Assembly (NCBI GenBank): GCA_002840735.1 | Contig: PHBY01000008.1 | Location: forward strand, 186,001-250,000 | Reading direction: 5' to 3' | Origin: Chloroflexi bacterium HGW-Chloroflexi-2 | Lineage (GTDB): Bacteria; Chloroflexota; Anaerolineae; Anaerolineales; Anaerolineaceae | DNA: 64,000 nt | Shown: piece by piece, positions 23,498 to 34,181 of the stretch | How the letters are laid out: each line of letters starts with the position of its first letter | Position numbering within the stretch: the stretch's first letter is position 1 | Position numbers and translations under genes: made by a program | The notes under the pieces: generated by a model | Database searches by the model: none | What the model saw: only the letters and a program-made list of their open reading frames with translations | Told to the model about the DNA's origin: nothing

Positions 23498-24580
23498 TTA
23501 CCGCATGGTTAAAGTGCCACGCAAACGCGTGTAAGTTGCATAATCGATCTCGGTTCGCCGGGCAATATAATCCTGTGTTTTCAAGGCTTTGTCCCGCCGT
23601 TCCAGAATTCGATCGGTCACGGTAATATCCATGGCATCGGATCCAGCTCCAGAACCGAATGAGACCAAAAGAATACGGTCACCTGGGTCTGCTTCGTCCA
23701 GAATGGCTGTCAAACCAATGATGGCAGCGCCGGCATATGTGTTTCCAATCATTGGCGATAATAAACCTGTTTTGTATTGCTCTTTGGAGAAACCCAATAA
23801 ACCAGCCACACGTTGTGGAAATTTGGTGTTGGGTTGATGAAAGACTGCGTATTTATAATCTGCCGGGGTGGTATTCATCGCCTGCATCATATGTTTGCCA
23901 GCTTCCGTGATATGTTTGAAGTAAGCCGGGTCGCCAGTGAAGCGCTGACCATGCTCCGGATAATGTTGCTCGGGTCTGCGCCAGAAATCCGGTGTATCGC
24001 TTACATAGGAGAAAGTAGCGTTGATGATTGCTACCGCTTCCTCTGCCGGGCTAAAAATGTATGCCGCCCCACCTGCTGCAGCAGTGTATTCCAGGGCGTC
24101 ACCAGGTCGACCCTGAGCGGTATCCATTCCAATCGCTAGCGCGTATTTTGCCATTTTAGACCCGACCAATCCAATGGCTGCAACCATAGCTTCTGTCCCG
24201 GCTTTACAGGCAAATTCCCAATCGCCGGCTTGAATGTGGGGAGAACAACCGATCGCTTCTCCAACGATGGTGGATGAAGGTTTCACGGCATAGGGATGTG
24301 ACTCACTGCCAATCCAGACCGCACGGATCTCTTTCGGGTCAATTGCAGCTCTTTTTAAGGCGTTTCTGGATGCTTCGATGGACATGGTGATGGTATCTTC
24401 ATCAAACCCGGGGACTGACTTTTCCTTGATAGGCAAACCTTCTCCATCTCCACCTTTCCACAATCGAGCAATCTCCGTAGCTGGCAATCGATAACGAGGA
24501 ACATAAGCACCATAACCGATAATACCAACCGGATGATTGGGTTTTAACAAAATAGGATCGGTAGCATAATCATTCATCAT
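23498..24580 (-). CDS. Hydroxymethylglutaryl-CoA synthase (archaeal type)
   Basis: A 360-residue enzyme condensing acetyl-CoA and acetoacetyl-CoA to HMG-CoA. Visible residues: Glu in '[15 protein letters not shown]', nucleophilic Cys in '[12 protein letters not shown]', His in '[12 protein letters not shown]', and '[12 protein letters not shown]' plus 'GSGAGSDAM'. The length and sequence match the archaeal-like group that works with a thiolase and a DUF35 protein. It lies 4 bp after HMG-CoA reductase, all in one operon of the mevalonate pathway for isoprenoids. Confidence 0.92.
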   Translation of the reverse strand: MMNDYATDPILLKPNHPVGIIGYGAYVPRYRLPATEIARLWKGGDGEGLPIKEKSVPGFDEDTITMSIEASRNALKRAAIDPKEIRAVWIGSESHPYAVKPSSTIVGEAIGCSPHIQAGDWEFACKAGTEAMVAAIGLVGSKMAKYALAIGMDTAQGRPGDALEYTAAAGGAAYIFSPAEEAVAIINATFSYVSDTPDFWRRPEQHYPEHGQRFTGDPAYFKHITEAGKHMMQAMNTTPADYKYAVFHQPNTKFPQRVAGLLGFSKEQYKTGLLSPMIGNTYAGAAIIGLTAILDEADPGDRILLVSFGSGAGSDAMDITVTDRILERRDKALKTQDYIARRTEIDYATYTRLRGTLTMR

Positions 24581-24584
24581 TAAT

Positions 24585-25874
24585 TTATTTTCTCCATTCT
24601 GCTAATATTTCCTGGGCACGTTCCACCCGAACATTTTTTTCTTGTGCTATTTGAGCCGCCAGTTTTGATATTTCTTCTCCTTCAGCACCTGCCGTGATGG
24701 CGACCTGACGGGCATGCAGGCTCATATGACCACGTTGAATACCTTCGGTAGCTAAAGCTCGTAAAGCTGCTAGATTTTGTGCCAGTCCGGCTGAAACGAT
24801 AATTTCAGCCAAGTCCTGAGCATTTTCAATTTTCATTAATTTCAGAGCAGCTATCGCAGTGGGATGAACTCGCGTAGCGCCACCAACCGTTCCAACCGCC
24901 ATGGGCATTTCGATGGTCCCCACCAGATTGCCATCCTTATCCTTTGCCCAGGTGGTCAGGCTGGTATATTTACCGGATCGCGCTGCATAGGCATGGGCTC
25001 CGGCTTCCACAGCCCGCCAATCATTGCCGGTGGCGATCACAATCGGATCAATGGCGTTCATGATACCTTTATTGTGGGTGGCTGCGCGGTATGGATCCAC
25101 CGCCGCAAATGCCCAGGCTGCGATAATGCCGTCGCGAACTTCATCGGCACTGAAATGACCGAAGGCCAGATTTTCTTTCAAGATCGTGACCCGTGATCGG
25201 GCTAATCTTCTGTCCGCCAGGTTGGATAGAATGCGCAAATGTACTTTTCCACCGCTTAACGTTTCGATTTGAGAGGCTAACGTTTCGGCGGCTGTGTTGA
25301 CCGCATTCGCGCCCATCGCATCGCGCACATCAAAGATCAGGTGCACCACCAGGAATGGACCAATAGGGGAATCATCAATAATCCGTACCTCTATGTCGCG
25401 TGGTCCGCCCCCATATTTACTTAATACCGGGTCCACTTTGCCTGCAATATCCAATAAATTCTGTTTGGCTTCCAGGATTTTTAATCGGGCGGAATACACT
25501 TCATCCAGATCAATGACCTGAATTTGGGCGATCATTTCTGGAGCAGTGGTGTGAGCAAAGAAACCACCGGAGGAACGCGCCAGTTTCGCCATGTAGGAGG
25601 CACTGGCGACGACAGAGGGTTCTTCCAGCACCATCGGAATGAGCACTTCCCGTCCATTGACGATGAAATTCTGAGCAATACCCAATGGCAAGCTGAAAGT
25701 ACCGATGACATTCTCAATCATGTGATCAGCCTGGTCAATTTTCAATCCATTTGCACCGCTCAGAATTGATATTGTTTGAGGATCCAGATTTTGGGTTCTT
25801 TGGAGCCAGGCATGCCGTTCTTCAAGGCTCATGTTGTAAAATTTTGTCTCATCTCTCCCTGGTTTGGGTTCCAT
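24585..25874 (-). CDS. mvaA: Hydroxymethylglutaryl-CoA reductase, class II (degradative type)
   Basis: A 429-residue class II enzyme: [12 protein letters not shown] (substrate/CoA region), catalytic Glu in '[11 protein letters not shown]', Lys in '[11 protein letters not shown]', '[15 protein letters not shown]', and catalytic His in the C-terminal '[13 protein letters not shown]'. Class II enzymes have ~430 residues and no membrane anchor, as here. With HMG-CoA synthase next to it, it probably makes mevalonate in spite of the 'degradative' label. First gene of the operon; ATG 25874 preceded by 'GGAGGATG'. Confidence 0.93.
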   Translation of the reverse strand: MEPKPGRDETKFYNMSLEERHAWLQRTQNLDPQTISILSGANGLKIDQADHMIENVIGTFSLPLGIAQNFIVNGREVLIPMVLEEPSVVASASYMAKLARSSGGFFAHTTAPEMIAQIQVIDLDEVYSARLKILEAKQNLLDIAGKVDPVLSKYGGGPRDIEVRIIDDSPIGPFLVVHLIFDVRDAMGANAVNTAAETLASQIETLSGGKVHLRILSNLADRRLARSRVTILKENLAFGHFSADEVRDGIIAAWAFAAVDPYRAATHNKGIMNAIDPIVIATGNDWRAVEAGAHAYAARSGKYTSLTTWAKDKDGNLVGTIEMPMAVGTVGGATRVHPTAIAALKLMKIENAQDLAEIIVSAGLAQNLAALRALATEGIQRGHMSLHARQVAITAGAEGEEISKLAAQIAQEKNVRVERAQEILAEWRK

Positions 25875-25930
25875 GCATCCTCCGGATATTCATCCTTTTT
25901 TCAGTGTCATCTTTGTATTCTGAGGTTGGC

Positions 25931-25962
25931 TGTTTTTGGTGGGTAGTTACCCACCAAAAACA
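25931..25962. repeat. REP-like palindrome, variant copy
   Basis: TGTTTTTGGTGGGTA / GT / TACCCACCAAAAACA: same outer arms (TGTTTTTGG) and same overall design as copies at 1,334 and 37,148, different inner arms. The remaining intergenic DNA 25,963-26,194 shows nothing. Confidence 0.7.
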
Positions 25963-26194
25963 CCCTGACTCCTAAAATGAACAAACCTTTTTCGCTTGTC
26001 GGGCAAATTGTAGTGGACAAAGGCTAGCAAAAACTATCAACTTTCAAACAGTTCATTATTTTCTGCCAATTTGAACCGTTATTAATGAAACCCATTTAAG
26101 TCATTTTCTTAAATCTCAATAGCTCGATTTATAGGTATCCAAAAAACAAAATCGATTTATCGTAATTAGATTGCTTTATTAATTTATAAAGAAG

Positions 26195-26881
26195 TTAAAG
26201 CTTGAATGTGTCCCCAGGTTTCAAAACATGCACCTGGCAATTCACTTCTTTCTCTACTTTATTCGCCCATGACTGCCCGTCCTGAGCGATCAAATCCCAG
26301 GTATTGAAGTGAATGGGAATCACGTGTTTGGGTTGGAGCAATTTGACTGCCCTCAACGCATCGACTGGCCCCATGGTGTAGTTATCCCCGATCGGAATAA
26401 CCGCCAGATCAATTCCTTCTTCCCCAATCAGCTTCATGTCCCCAAATAGACCAGTATCACCGGCTATATAAATTTTCTTATGATCATTGGTGGTCAATAA
26501 GAATCCAGCTGGGTTGCCACCATTGCTACCATCCGGCAGCGCGGATCCGTGCAATGCCAGCGTAAGCTTGAGATATCCAAATGGATATTGGAAACCACCT
26601 CCCAGATGCTGTCCATGAGTCTTTTTAACGCCCTGCCTCCCAAGCCAGTTTACAATTTCAGCGTTAGAGATCACTTCTGCATTTGTGCGGGTGGCAATGG
26701 TCACACTATCGCCGACATGATCCCCGTGCCCATGGGTAATTAAGAGATAATCAGCCTGTACCTGATCGGCTTTAATCGGCGATACCGGGTTTCCACTGAA
26801 AAATGGATCGATGATCAGTTTGTATCCCGACGTATTCACCCCAAGCGTAGCATGCCCATACCAGGTTATTTGTGTTTCCAT
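26195..26881 (-). CDS. Metal-dependent hydrolase, UPF0173 (metallo-beta-lactamase fold)
   Basis: A 228-residue MBL-fold hydrolase of the UPF0173 family: 'WYGHATLGV' near the start, metal motif HGHGDHVGD (HxHxDH) at about residues 51-59, 'YIAGDTGLFGDM' and 'HVIPIHFNTW' with the last His. Substrates of UPF0173 are unknown. It lies 21 bp after the large envelope gene on the same strand, with AGGAGG before its ATG. Length typical (~225). Confidence 0.9.
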   Translation of the reverse strand: METQITWYGHATLGVNTSGYKLIIDPFFSGNPVSPIKADQVQADYLLITHGHGDHVGDSVTIATRTNAEVISNAEIVNWLGRQGVKKTHGQHLGGGFQYPFGYLKLTLALHGSALPDGSNGGNPAGFLLTTNDHKKIYIAGDTGLFGDMKLIGEEGIDLAVIPIGDNYTMGPVDALRAVKLLQPKHVIPIHFNTWDLIAQDGQSWANKVEKEVNCQVHVLKPGDTFKL

Positions 26882-26902
26882 ATTTCCTCCTGAATGAAAA
26901 GA

Positions 26903-29782
26903 TTACTCAACCACAAATTCAAATTCACTGGAAATGATCTCATTACCGGCCACATCGTAAATTTTGATATAGAGCGTGTGTTTTCCAGCGTTTATGCTTA
27001 TAGGATAACTATACGGCATTTGGGTGTTGTTGCCAACGATTTGTCCATCCAACCACCACTCAACCCGCTCAATCCCGGCACTGTCAAATGCTTCCGCTTG
27101 TAAGGTGATGGTACCCTGTGAGGACCTTGGTATGGTGCGATCGGCTGTTGGGTAAATGATCTTACCGGTGGGGGGTGTGTTATCTACCGATACCTGGATG
27201 GTATGGGTATCCACCTGGAAATTCTCGCGAATCACCATCAGACGCATGGCATATAGTCCATCTTCAATCTCATTCGTATCCCATTCCACAATCTTTCGAT
27301 TGGAAATCTTGCCAGTGAGATCTTCACCTATCTGTAACCAGGATGCTGGATTTAAACCCTGCCCGATCTGGATGCGATAACTGGTCAAATCCTGAGTTTG
27401 CACGGTTCCCATGACGTCTACAACACCTCTCACGTAACTATAGTTGGCTGGCGCGGTGATGAGCGCATCTTCTGAAGGGTTAGGAGCCTGAATTAAGTCG
27501 TAATCTTTCGGTGGCACTGCGATATTATTCGCTGATGCCCAATCTAATGCATCTTCCGGAACAAGCATGTAAGTTCTGGTTTCAACCATTTCTGCGGGTG
27601 TGAAGACAGTAGCCAGTAATCCCGTTTCCCGATTGATTTCGTAACTCTTGAAGAGATTATCATATCCTGCTGGCTGTGTTCCATCAATAAAAATTTCAGT
27701 GATGGTATCCGGACATTCCCGGGTTGGAAGCAAACCAGACAAATTACAAACCACAACTTCGCTGATACCGGTAGGCTTTTGCCAATTCTCCACCGGTAAA
27801 TTCTGGTGCAACCATTGCATCATGGCATACCAGACACCACCAGCAATTTTGGGATTCAATTCAAAGGCACCTGCTTCAGACTGTCCAAACCAGATCACGC
27901 TGACGTATTGCGGGGTATAACCGGCAGTCCAGATTTCGTCCTTAGTAAAGGTAGCACCGAACTTTGCGCCACTGGGTCGACCCAAATCCAAAAGATTGGG
28001 ATATCCCAGCGTTGCCCTGCGTTCGTAATCGTCTCTGAGGATATCATGGGTCAAATAGGCCAATTGCGAACTCAGGATTGCCTGGGAATCTGTTTGAAAA
28101 TCATCCAAAACCAGACCATCAACCATTTCTACATGGTGTAGTAATTTTGGTTCAATCAATCCATTGGAAGTATTTTTGATGCCGAAATGCGTACCAAGGG
28201 TAGCGAAAATACTGTAGAAATCTGCGACTTCTACAATGGTGACACTTTCTCCGGAGAAGAGCATTTCCTGAACTTGATCGAGATTGCTGATGGTGTTCAA
28301 GCCGAACGAATTGGCACTGCGTGATACCACATCATAACCTATCTGATCGAAAAGCCGGGTAATTCCGGTTAAATAATCATTGGCAAGCGCGGTTCGAAAT
28401 CGCAAAGGACCTTTGTAACTATCAATAGGTAATTGATAATCAGACAAATCCTCGGATAGATATGCCGGGGTATCCCAGACTTGAGTGGCAGGGGAGAACC
28501 CTCTGGCGAAGGCATTCACTGCAATTAACGGTGTCAGAATGGTGCCACCTTGTTTGCGTGTATTGATGGGTGATTCTTCGTCCCCTTTCAGATCACCAAC
28601 CATTGCAAGGACTTCACCACTGCGCGGGTTCAGAATAATTCCACTTCCCATCAATTCAATGCCATCCATCGACTCATCAAATAGCGACGGCAAGAACCTT
28701 TCTGGGGAGCAGGTGGCATTGTCACTTGTAGATCCTTTTACTCGCTTCAACTGACTGATTATTGTGCAGCGTAAAGCTTGTTGAATTTCATAGTCCAGAC
28801 TTGTAATTACTCTTAGACCACCCAGCTCCACCCGCTCTCTGCCATAGATCTCATACAGTTTATTTATTACCAGAGAAGAAAAAGCAGAGGCGATTTGCTT
28901 CTGATTGGCAACCGCTGAAACAATTTCCAGCTCTGATTTCTTGGCAGTATTGTAATCTTCATCTGAAATAAAACCTTCTTCATTTAATTGTTTTAATAAA
29001 TTTACCTGATTTTCCAGGGCAGCCTGAGGTGCATCCATTGGGTTGAGCGCAGGTGTGAGGGAGGTGGACACCAACAATGCAGCTTCCGCCAGATTCAATT
29101 CACTGGCATTTTTATTCAGATACAGGCGCGCGGCAGAATCAACGCCAATTGTGTGATGACCATATCCACTGCTGTTCAGATACCATTCCAGCACCTGCGC
29201 TCTTCCGTATTTATTGGTGATTTGAGCAGCCAGCAGACGCATGCGTAAAATGCGGTTGAGGTTCATTGGCTCATCCCAAAGCAACAATTTTTCAACCAAT
29301 GTCTCGGCGATCGTTCGCTCAGTATCGGTTGAAAGTATATTCCTGTTATAACCGGGACTGCTCCAAAAATCGGGTTGGTAAACCGCTACGCTGAGCTGAA
29401 CAACATACGGGCTGATAAATTCGGGCCGGTTGGGATCCAAAGGCAGAAAGCGTCTCTGGATACCGGCTTCTTCCAGACGATAGATTTCAATTTCATTGCT
29501 TTTATCCATCAGGACCGTAGGAGATAGCAGGATGCCATTTTCAGGATCAAGATATGCAGGAATCCACTCTGAGGATGGTAAATCGGTTGTCAATTGCGTG
29601 TAATAGTAGCCGGTGATAACCGGAATGCTCGCTACAACGATCAACAGAACAATGAGTGAAATCAGACTCACCTGTCGAAGTGAACGCCGCGTTTTGACGG
29701 ACTTTAGTTTTCGTCTTTTTTTTCTATCTTTAACGATCAGGAGCGTTTGTAAGCGTGATTTCATTGGATCAGGATCGATCAC
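26903..29782 (-). CDS. PBP1-like glycosyltransferase/transpeptidase protein with degenerate active sites and Ig-like C-terminus
   Basis: A 959-residue membrane protein: N-terminal TM (about 37-58), GT51 domain (about 80-270), transpeptidase domain (about 330-690), then Ig-like/Big domains (about 790-959). The folds are recognisable ('AQVLEWYLNSSGYG', 'ASELNLAEAALL', 'IWTAGYTPQYVSV'). The key residues are not: GT51 'ED..F' is 'YQPDF', RKxxE lacks its Glu, GSTFKP (SxxK) is GGTILTP, KTG is KFG. So neither glycan polymerisation nor cross-linking seems possible. It overlaps the TPR gene by 4 bp. Probably a structural or periplasmic scaffold in an envelope with altered or no peptidoglycan. Confidence 0.8.
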   Translation of the reverse strand: MIDPDPMKSRLQTLLIVKDRKKRRKLKSVKTRRSLRQVSLISLIVLLIVVASIPVITGYYYTQLTTDLPSSEWIPAYLDPENGILLSPTVLMDKSNEIEIYRLEEAGIQRRFLPLDPNRPEFISPYVVQLSVAVYQPDFWSSPGYNRNILSTDTERTIAETLVEKLLLWDEPMNLNRILRMRLLAAQITNKYGRAQVLEWYLNSSGYGHHTIGVDSAARLYLNKNASELNLAEAALLVSTSLTPALNPMDAPQAALENQVNLLKQLNEEGFISDEDYNTAKKSELEIVSAVANQKQIASAFSSLVINKLYEIYGRERVELGGLRVITSLDYEIQQALRCTIISQLKRVKGSTSDNATCSPERFLPSLFDESMDGIELMGSGIILNPRSGEVLAMVGDLKGDEESPINTRKQGGTILTPLIAVNAFARGFSPATQVWDTPAYLSEDLSDYQLPIDSYKGPLRFRTALANDYLTGITRLFDQIGYDVVSRSANSFGLNTISNLDQVQEMLFSGESVTIVEVADFYSIFATLGTHFGIKNTSNGLIEPKLLHHVEMVDGLVLDDFQTDSQAILSSQLAYLTHDILRDDYERRATLGYPNLLDLGRPSGAKFGATFTKDEIWTAGYTPQYVSVIWFGQSEAGAFELNPKIAGGVWYAMMQWLHQNLPVENWQKPTGISEVVVCNLSGLLPTRECPDTITEIFIDGTQPAGYDNLFKSYEINRETGLLATVFTPAEMVETRTYMLVPEDALDWASANNIAVPPKDYDLIQAPNPSEDALITAPANYSYVRGVVDVMGTVQTQDLTSYRIQIGQGLNPASWLQIGEDLTGKISNRKIVEWDTNEIEDGLYAMRLMVIRENFQVDTHTIQVSVDNTPPTGKIIYPTADRTIPRSSQGTITLQAEAFDSAGIERVEWWLDGQIVGNNTQMPYSYPISINAGKHTLYIKIYDVAGNEIISSEFEFVVE

Positions 29783-31617
29783 TTTGTGGGCGTTATGGTC
29801 GGAGTAGCAGTTATGCTGGAAGTCATGGTAGGTTTGATCGTTTGAGTCTTTGTAGGCGTTGTTGTTGGTAATACTGTTCTGGTGCTACTGGTCGGAGAGG
29901 GAGTCTCGCTTGGCGAGGGTGTGGCTGTGTAATACTGATTGAGGTAGAACTCGGCAGTAGCCTTCCATTCCGGTAAAATGGCTTCGGTATCCAATTCCAA
30001 CATGCGTTCCCAATCCCGTTGGGCAACATCGTTCTTCAATTCTTCCAGCGCAATTGCCCGAACAAAAAACATGTGGGCAAGTTCCCTATCATTCTTTGCC
30101 AGTTTCTGGCATTCACTCGCCTGTTGATAAGCATTCCCTGGTTTCTTCAAGGGGAAATTAGCTTCGCTGAGTGTGATGCAGGCCTTGAAAGATTTGGGTG
30201 CCAGTTTAAAGGCTTGCGCGTAATCTTCAAATGCTTTTTGATACTCCTCCATAGCGGTGTAAATCACGCCACGCTGAGTAAAACCTTCATCATAAGTTGG
30301 ATCTCTTTCCAAAATTTCATTCAATAAATTGATGGCTTCTTCAAACTTATCGTTAGCTGCATAAGCAGTCGATAGCAGAATCTCTGCTTCAGGGTCAAAG
30401 GATGTGTTGTATCTGGCATAAATCAACAAAGGCTCGAGGGATGCTTTGGGATTACCACTCACCTGAAAAATCTCGCCCAAAAATTTGTATGCATCCAGAA
30501 GAGTCAAGTCTTTTTCCAATGCTTTTTCTGTGTAATCGATAGCTAAGTTGAATTCATTCTCTGACAGGGCAATGCGACCTTTCGCCAGATCAAGTAGCGG
30601 TGTATTGGGTAGAAGAATCTCCACATCATCCAGATATTCACGGGCAGATTCGATGTCTCCTTCCTTAACATAAGCCTGTAAAAGAGCCAGATAAGCTTCG
30701 CCATTATCAGGATCAAGATCGACACTGATGAGCAGGTCTTCTATTGCCAATTCAATGCTATCTTCACGCAGCAGGTTTATTTTTGCTCTTCCGTAATATC
30801 CCGGAGCAAAATCAGGATTGATATTGATGGCTTCTTCGTATGCTGTCAATGCATTTCTGAGTTCACCAATTTGAAAATAAGCCTCTCCCAGATGGTAGTA
30901 GATATCGGGAGCATCTTTTTGAGATTGAAGCGCCTGGTTGAAATATTTGATCGCCTCCAACCAATTGTCTCTTTGATAATTACGCATGGCGATACTGAAA
31001 GCTTCAACAATCGGATGTGGTGTAAAGACATAGATAGGTGTTGGGGTGTAAGTGCTTTGCAGAATATTCCAGGGAGCAGTTGGTTCGATAATTCTGGGGG
31101 TAAGCGTGATGGTGGTGGTTGGGCTGGCAGGGTAGGTTGGTGTGGGCACAGCCGTTCCAAATGCAGCCATGTTACGTCCGCGGAACAACCACAGGCGATT
31201 GGATTGTATAGCCCAGACGATGAGGATGATCACAGCAACTAGACCAACAAAAGAAAGACCAACTTTCAACCAGGGAACTTTAGGTGCAGGTTTTTCCACA
31301 GGTCCCAGCGGTGGTAATTGCCATTTGCGTTTTTGAGCTTCAAATGGAATAGCCAGACTTTCATCCGCTGGCAGATCTCCCAACATGATCAAACCGCGCC
31401 GGGCCAGTTTATTTTGCGGATCGAGCTTGAGGGTCTGATTGAGGCAATAACGACGCTCTTTAATACTATCCACCACAGCGCTCATCCACAACCAATAATC
31501 CGGATTTCCCTGGTTCTGTTTCAGTAGACGCGTCAATAGATCTTTCCCACGAGTACGATTTCCTTCTTCGATCGCACTCCGGGCTTCCTGAAACATCTTC
31601 TCTTCGGCAGTTGTCAT
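29779..31617 (-). CDS. Membrane-anchored tetratricopeptide repeat protein
   Basis: A 612-residue protein. Residues 1-60 are a TPR-like cytoplasmic part (ARSAIEEGNRTRGKDLLTRL), TM at about 108-128 (VGLSFVGLVAVIILIVWAI), a Thr/Pro linker, then about nine TPR units (e.g. 'PDIYYHLGEAYFQIGELRNA', 'PDFAPGYYGRAKI', 'YDEGFTQRGVIYTAMEEYQK') and a Thr/Ser/Pro tail of ~60 residues. First gene of a three-gene operon with the PBP-like protein (4-bp overlap) and UPF0173 hydrolase. Likely an outside scaffold for protein partners, perhaps the degenerate PBP. Confidence 0.85.
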   Translation of the reverse strand: MTTAEEKMFQEARSAIEEGNRTRGKDLLTRLLKQNQGNPDYWLWMSAVVDSIKERRYCLNQTLKLDPQNKLARRGLIMLGDLPADESLAIPFEAQKRKWQLPPLGPVEKPAPKVPWLKVGLSFVGLVAVIILIVWAIQSNRLWLFRGRNMAAFGTAVPTPTYPASPTTTITLTPRIIEPTAPWNILQSTYTPTPIYVFTPHPIVEAFSIAMRNYQRDNWLEAIKYFNQALQSQKDAPDIYYHLGEAYFQIGELRNALTAYEEAININPDFAPGYYGRAKINLLREDSIELAIEDLLISVDLDPDNGEAYLALLQAYVKEGDIESAREYLDDVEILLPNTPLLDLAKGRIALSENEFNLAIDYTEKALEKDLTLLDAYKFLGEIFQVSGNPKASLEPLLIYARYNTSFDPEAEILLSTAYAANDKFEEAINLLNEILERDPTYDEGFTQRGVIYTAMEEYQKAFEDYAQAFKLAPKSFKACITLSEANFPLKKPGNAYQQASECQKLAKNDRELAHMFFVRAIALEELKNDVAQRDWERMLELDTEAILPEWKATAEFYLNQYYTATPSPSETPSPTSSTRTVLPTTTPTKTQTIKPTMTSSITATPTITPTK

Positions 31618-31700
31618 GCATTGAGTTTAGCATAGCCGTAAATGCACGACAAGGGAAATGGGAGAAGAAACCTCTTTTAATTCATGGTATCATTCCAGAA

Positions 31701-32660
31701 ATGAAATCCAAATCAATCCATCAATTTATCATCCCCTTGATGATTTTCCTCGCCAGCTGTATTCCATCCGGACAGCTCACCTTACCAGATAGCGCTTTCA
31801 CCAGCACACCCGTGATCCCCACCATCGCTCCTTCGCCTACCCCCACCATCACTTCAACATCAACGCCACGCCTGACTTCCACCCCTTTACCCTCGCCAAC
31901 ATCCACACCTCGAGTTCACACCATCAAATCAGGTGAAACATTGCTGGGGATCGCCTGGTTTTATAATGTCTCCGTGGACGAGTTGAAATCCATGAACCCG
32001 GATGTCAATCCGAATATCATGATCGTGGGGACTGACTTGTTGATCCCGGTTGCGACCTTGCCACCAACCAATCTGACTCCAGAACCGACGCCCATACAAC
32101 TGCCTCTCGTAGGCTTGAATTGTCTGCCGGATGCTGATGGTGGTGCCTGGTGTTTCGTGTGGGTCAACAATACCTCATCCGAAGCCTACGAAAACATAAC
32201 CATCGGATTTAACCTGGCTGACTTACAGGCAACTCAGGTCTTTTCCAGTCAGGGTACAGCTCCCCTGAACATTCTTTTGGCGGGTGAAAAAATACCTGTA
32301 GCTTTATATTTCCCCGGTCCGGTACCCCAACCATTTCAAAAGAGTGCCCAGTTTGTCTCAGCGGTCCCTTATAATCCGGAATCCGGCCGTTATCTTCCCA
32401 TCAATATTGAGGTGACTAGCGATAATCCAGCTCTGGAAGATCAATTAGTCAGCATTAAAGGAATATTTACACTGGATGAACCTGCATCCAATGTCGCAAT
32501 TGTTGTAGTCGCGCTGGATGAACAGGGCAATCTTGTCGGATTACGACGATGGCAATCAACTTTGTCTGAACCAACAAAAGAAGGCGCATTTCAAATTGAT
32601 TTAGCTGCCATGTCTGGCAAGATCGTCGAATATCTTTTATTTGCCGAAGCCCAACCTTAA
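31701..32660 (+). CDS. LysM-domain lipoprotein
   Basis: 319 residues from ATG 31701; the longer frame from 31,611 would overlap the divergent TPR start and lacks sense before the signal peptide. Signal sequence MKSKSIHQFIIPLMIFL with lipobox LASC, a Ser/Thr/Pro linker (~50 residues), one LysM domain (VHTIKSGETLLGIAWFYNVS; 'NPNIMIVGTDLLIPV') and a ~180-residue beta-rich part. LysM binds GlcNAc glycans. Divergent from the TPR operon with an 83-bp shared promoter region. Confidence 0.85.
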   Translation: MKSKSIHQFIIPLMIFLASCIPSGQLTLPDSAFTSTPVIPTIAPSPTPTITSTSTPRLTSTPLPSPTSTPRVHTIKSGETLLGIAWFYNVSVDELKSMNPDVNPNIMIVGTDLLIPVATLPPTNLTPEPTPIQLPLVGLNCLPDADGGAWCFVWVNNTSSEAYENITIGFNLADLQATQVFSSQGTAPLNILLAGEKIPVALYFPGPVPQPFQKSAQFVSAVPYNPESGRYLPINIEVTSDNPALEDQLVSIKGIFTLDEPASNVAIVVVALDEQGNLVGLRRWQSTLSEPTKEGAFQIDLAAMSGKIVEYLLFAEAQP

Positions 32661-32664
32661 AAAA

Positions 32665-34083
32665 TTACCAGATCAAATAGCTATCGTTAACACACAATGG
32701 TTCATCGCCAGGGATATTCAGGCATAAGGAATAGGTCAACACACTGCCATTCTGTACCCGTTTGATCGCTGGAATGGTAATCTTACTGATGCCATATTGG
32801 TCGGTGGCGGGTACATCATAAAAATATTCATTGCCATCTGGCAATGTGATTTTCAATTTTGCCGCAATGTTTTGAAGTGGCGTTCGATTTTCGGTACGTA
32901 AAACCTGGATCTGTAATTCCTGCTCTTCATTCAAAGATACATGCGATGATTTTTCGGTAATGAGAATCGTGACTGTCTGGGCGGTATATTCAAAAAGAAC
33001 AACTTGTTCAGTCTGGATATTCATGGTCTGCAGAAATTCTTCCCCTAAAGGCACCATTTTTACTTCCTGACTGCCAGGCAAAAAATCCAGACAGTAATTC
33101 TGAAAACATTGTCGGATATGATCGCCGTCTTCATAAACCTCACACAGTGGACTACCGGAGAGTTCTCTGCCACCATGTTGGATGATGAATTGGTCAAACA
33201 CCGAGGGAACATGGAAACCATTCGGGCTGTTGACCACATAAAACACCATGTTATCTTCCAGGGAGTAGAGCTGTGGACCGGGTTGATCCCTCCTAACCCC
33301 CAGACGAACCGGGATGTCCAACAGATGGATCGTTTCAGGCAAGGCTGGATTTCCAATAAACACAGCATTCTGGTATACCTGTTGGATCAAACCTGGTTGA
33401 ATTTCAATCGGGGCGGTTAACGGTTCTCCAAAAGCATCCAGATGTTCAAACCTTTTAATAAAACGCAGGAATGGCATAGAGACTGTGTTGGCATTGACAT
33501 TCACGCTCGCTCCTTGCCTGGCAGTGAATTTGCATTTTTCGTTACAGGTATAGGCGCCGTATGCCAATAAATGAATCTTTTCCTCATCACCACTCATCTG
33601 GCGATAAAACCCAATATTTTCAAAATATTGCTCGATCCTTTTTTCCTGCAGATTGTATCGAACAGGTGTGATCAACCTCCCGGTGGTGGGTTCTCCCCCC
33701 AATTTCTGGTAAAGAGGCATGAATCCTTCATACACCTCGAGTGCTGTATTTGAGGTGTTTCCATTTAAAGAAGTATTTCCCCCCAACATCGCGCCAACGG
33801 GAAAGAAAAAATAACCTTGATTTTGACTTAAGTTTTGATTGAAGCACATCAATGTATTTTCAGTGTACTGGCATTGGTTTTCTTCCCAGAAAAAAACTTC
33901 TGAAATGACAGGTCCAAGAACTTCAACTCCGCCCATTTTCTTGTAAAAATCCCGGAAAGATTTATCAATACCATAAACTCTATTATTGGATCCACTCATA
34001 TCACTGCTACCACAAGCCGCGAGTAGAATCGACAAAAAAATGAAAGAAACAATAGTTTTATAAAAAACGGTTTTGATATTCAC
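32665..34083 (-). CDS. Lipoprotein with repeated GG-x-G/P-type motifs
   Basis: A 472-residue lipoprotein: signal peptide with lipobox LAAC (Cys at about 24). The mature part has at least four ~50-residue units with the shape F-x3-(Y/I)-x3-GG-x4-G-x-P(L/I): FRDFYKKMGGVEVLGPVISE, FMPLYQKLGGEPTTGRLITP, FLRFIKRFEHLDAFGEPLTA, FDQFIIQHGGRELSGSPLCE. These look like LGFP-type surface repeats. The last ~110 residues are Ig-like. Convergent with the LysM gene (4 bp apart). Function unknown, probably cell-surface binding. Confidence 0.7.
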   Translation of the reverse strand: MNIKTVFYKTIVSFIFLSILLAACGSSDMSGSNNRVYGIDKSFRDFYKKMGGVEVLGPVISEVFFWEENQCQYTENTLMCFNQNLSQNQGYFFFPVGAMLGGNTSLNGNTSNTALEVYEGFMPLYQKLGGEPTTGRLITPVRYNLQEKRIEQYFENIGFYRQMSGDEEKIHLLAYGAYTCNEKCKFTARQGASVNVNANTVSMPFLRFIKRFEHLDAFGEPLTAPIEIQPGLIQQVYQNAVFIGNPALPETIHLLDIPVRLGVRRDQPGPQLYSLEDNMVFYVVNSPNGFHVPSVFDQFIIQHGGRELSGSPLCEVYEDGDHIRQCFQNYCLDFLPGSQEVKMVPLGEEFLQTMNIQTEQVVLFEYTAQTVTILITEKSSHVSLNEEQELQIQVLRTENRTPLQNIAAKLKITLPDGNEYFYDVPATDQYGISKITIPAIKRVQNGSVLTYSLCLNIPGDEPLCVNDSYLIW

Positions 34084-34181
34084 ATAGACCTGAAGAATAA
34101 TTTAATTTGAAGAATCGCAATAGCTATCCTCAAAAAGTATATCAAATTCATCCCGTAATAACAATCGACGTATCTTTTCTC

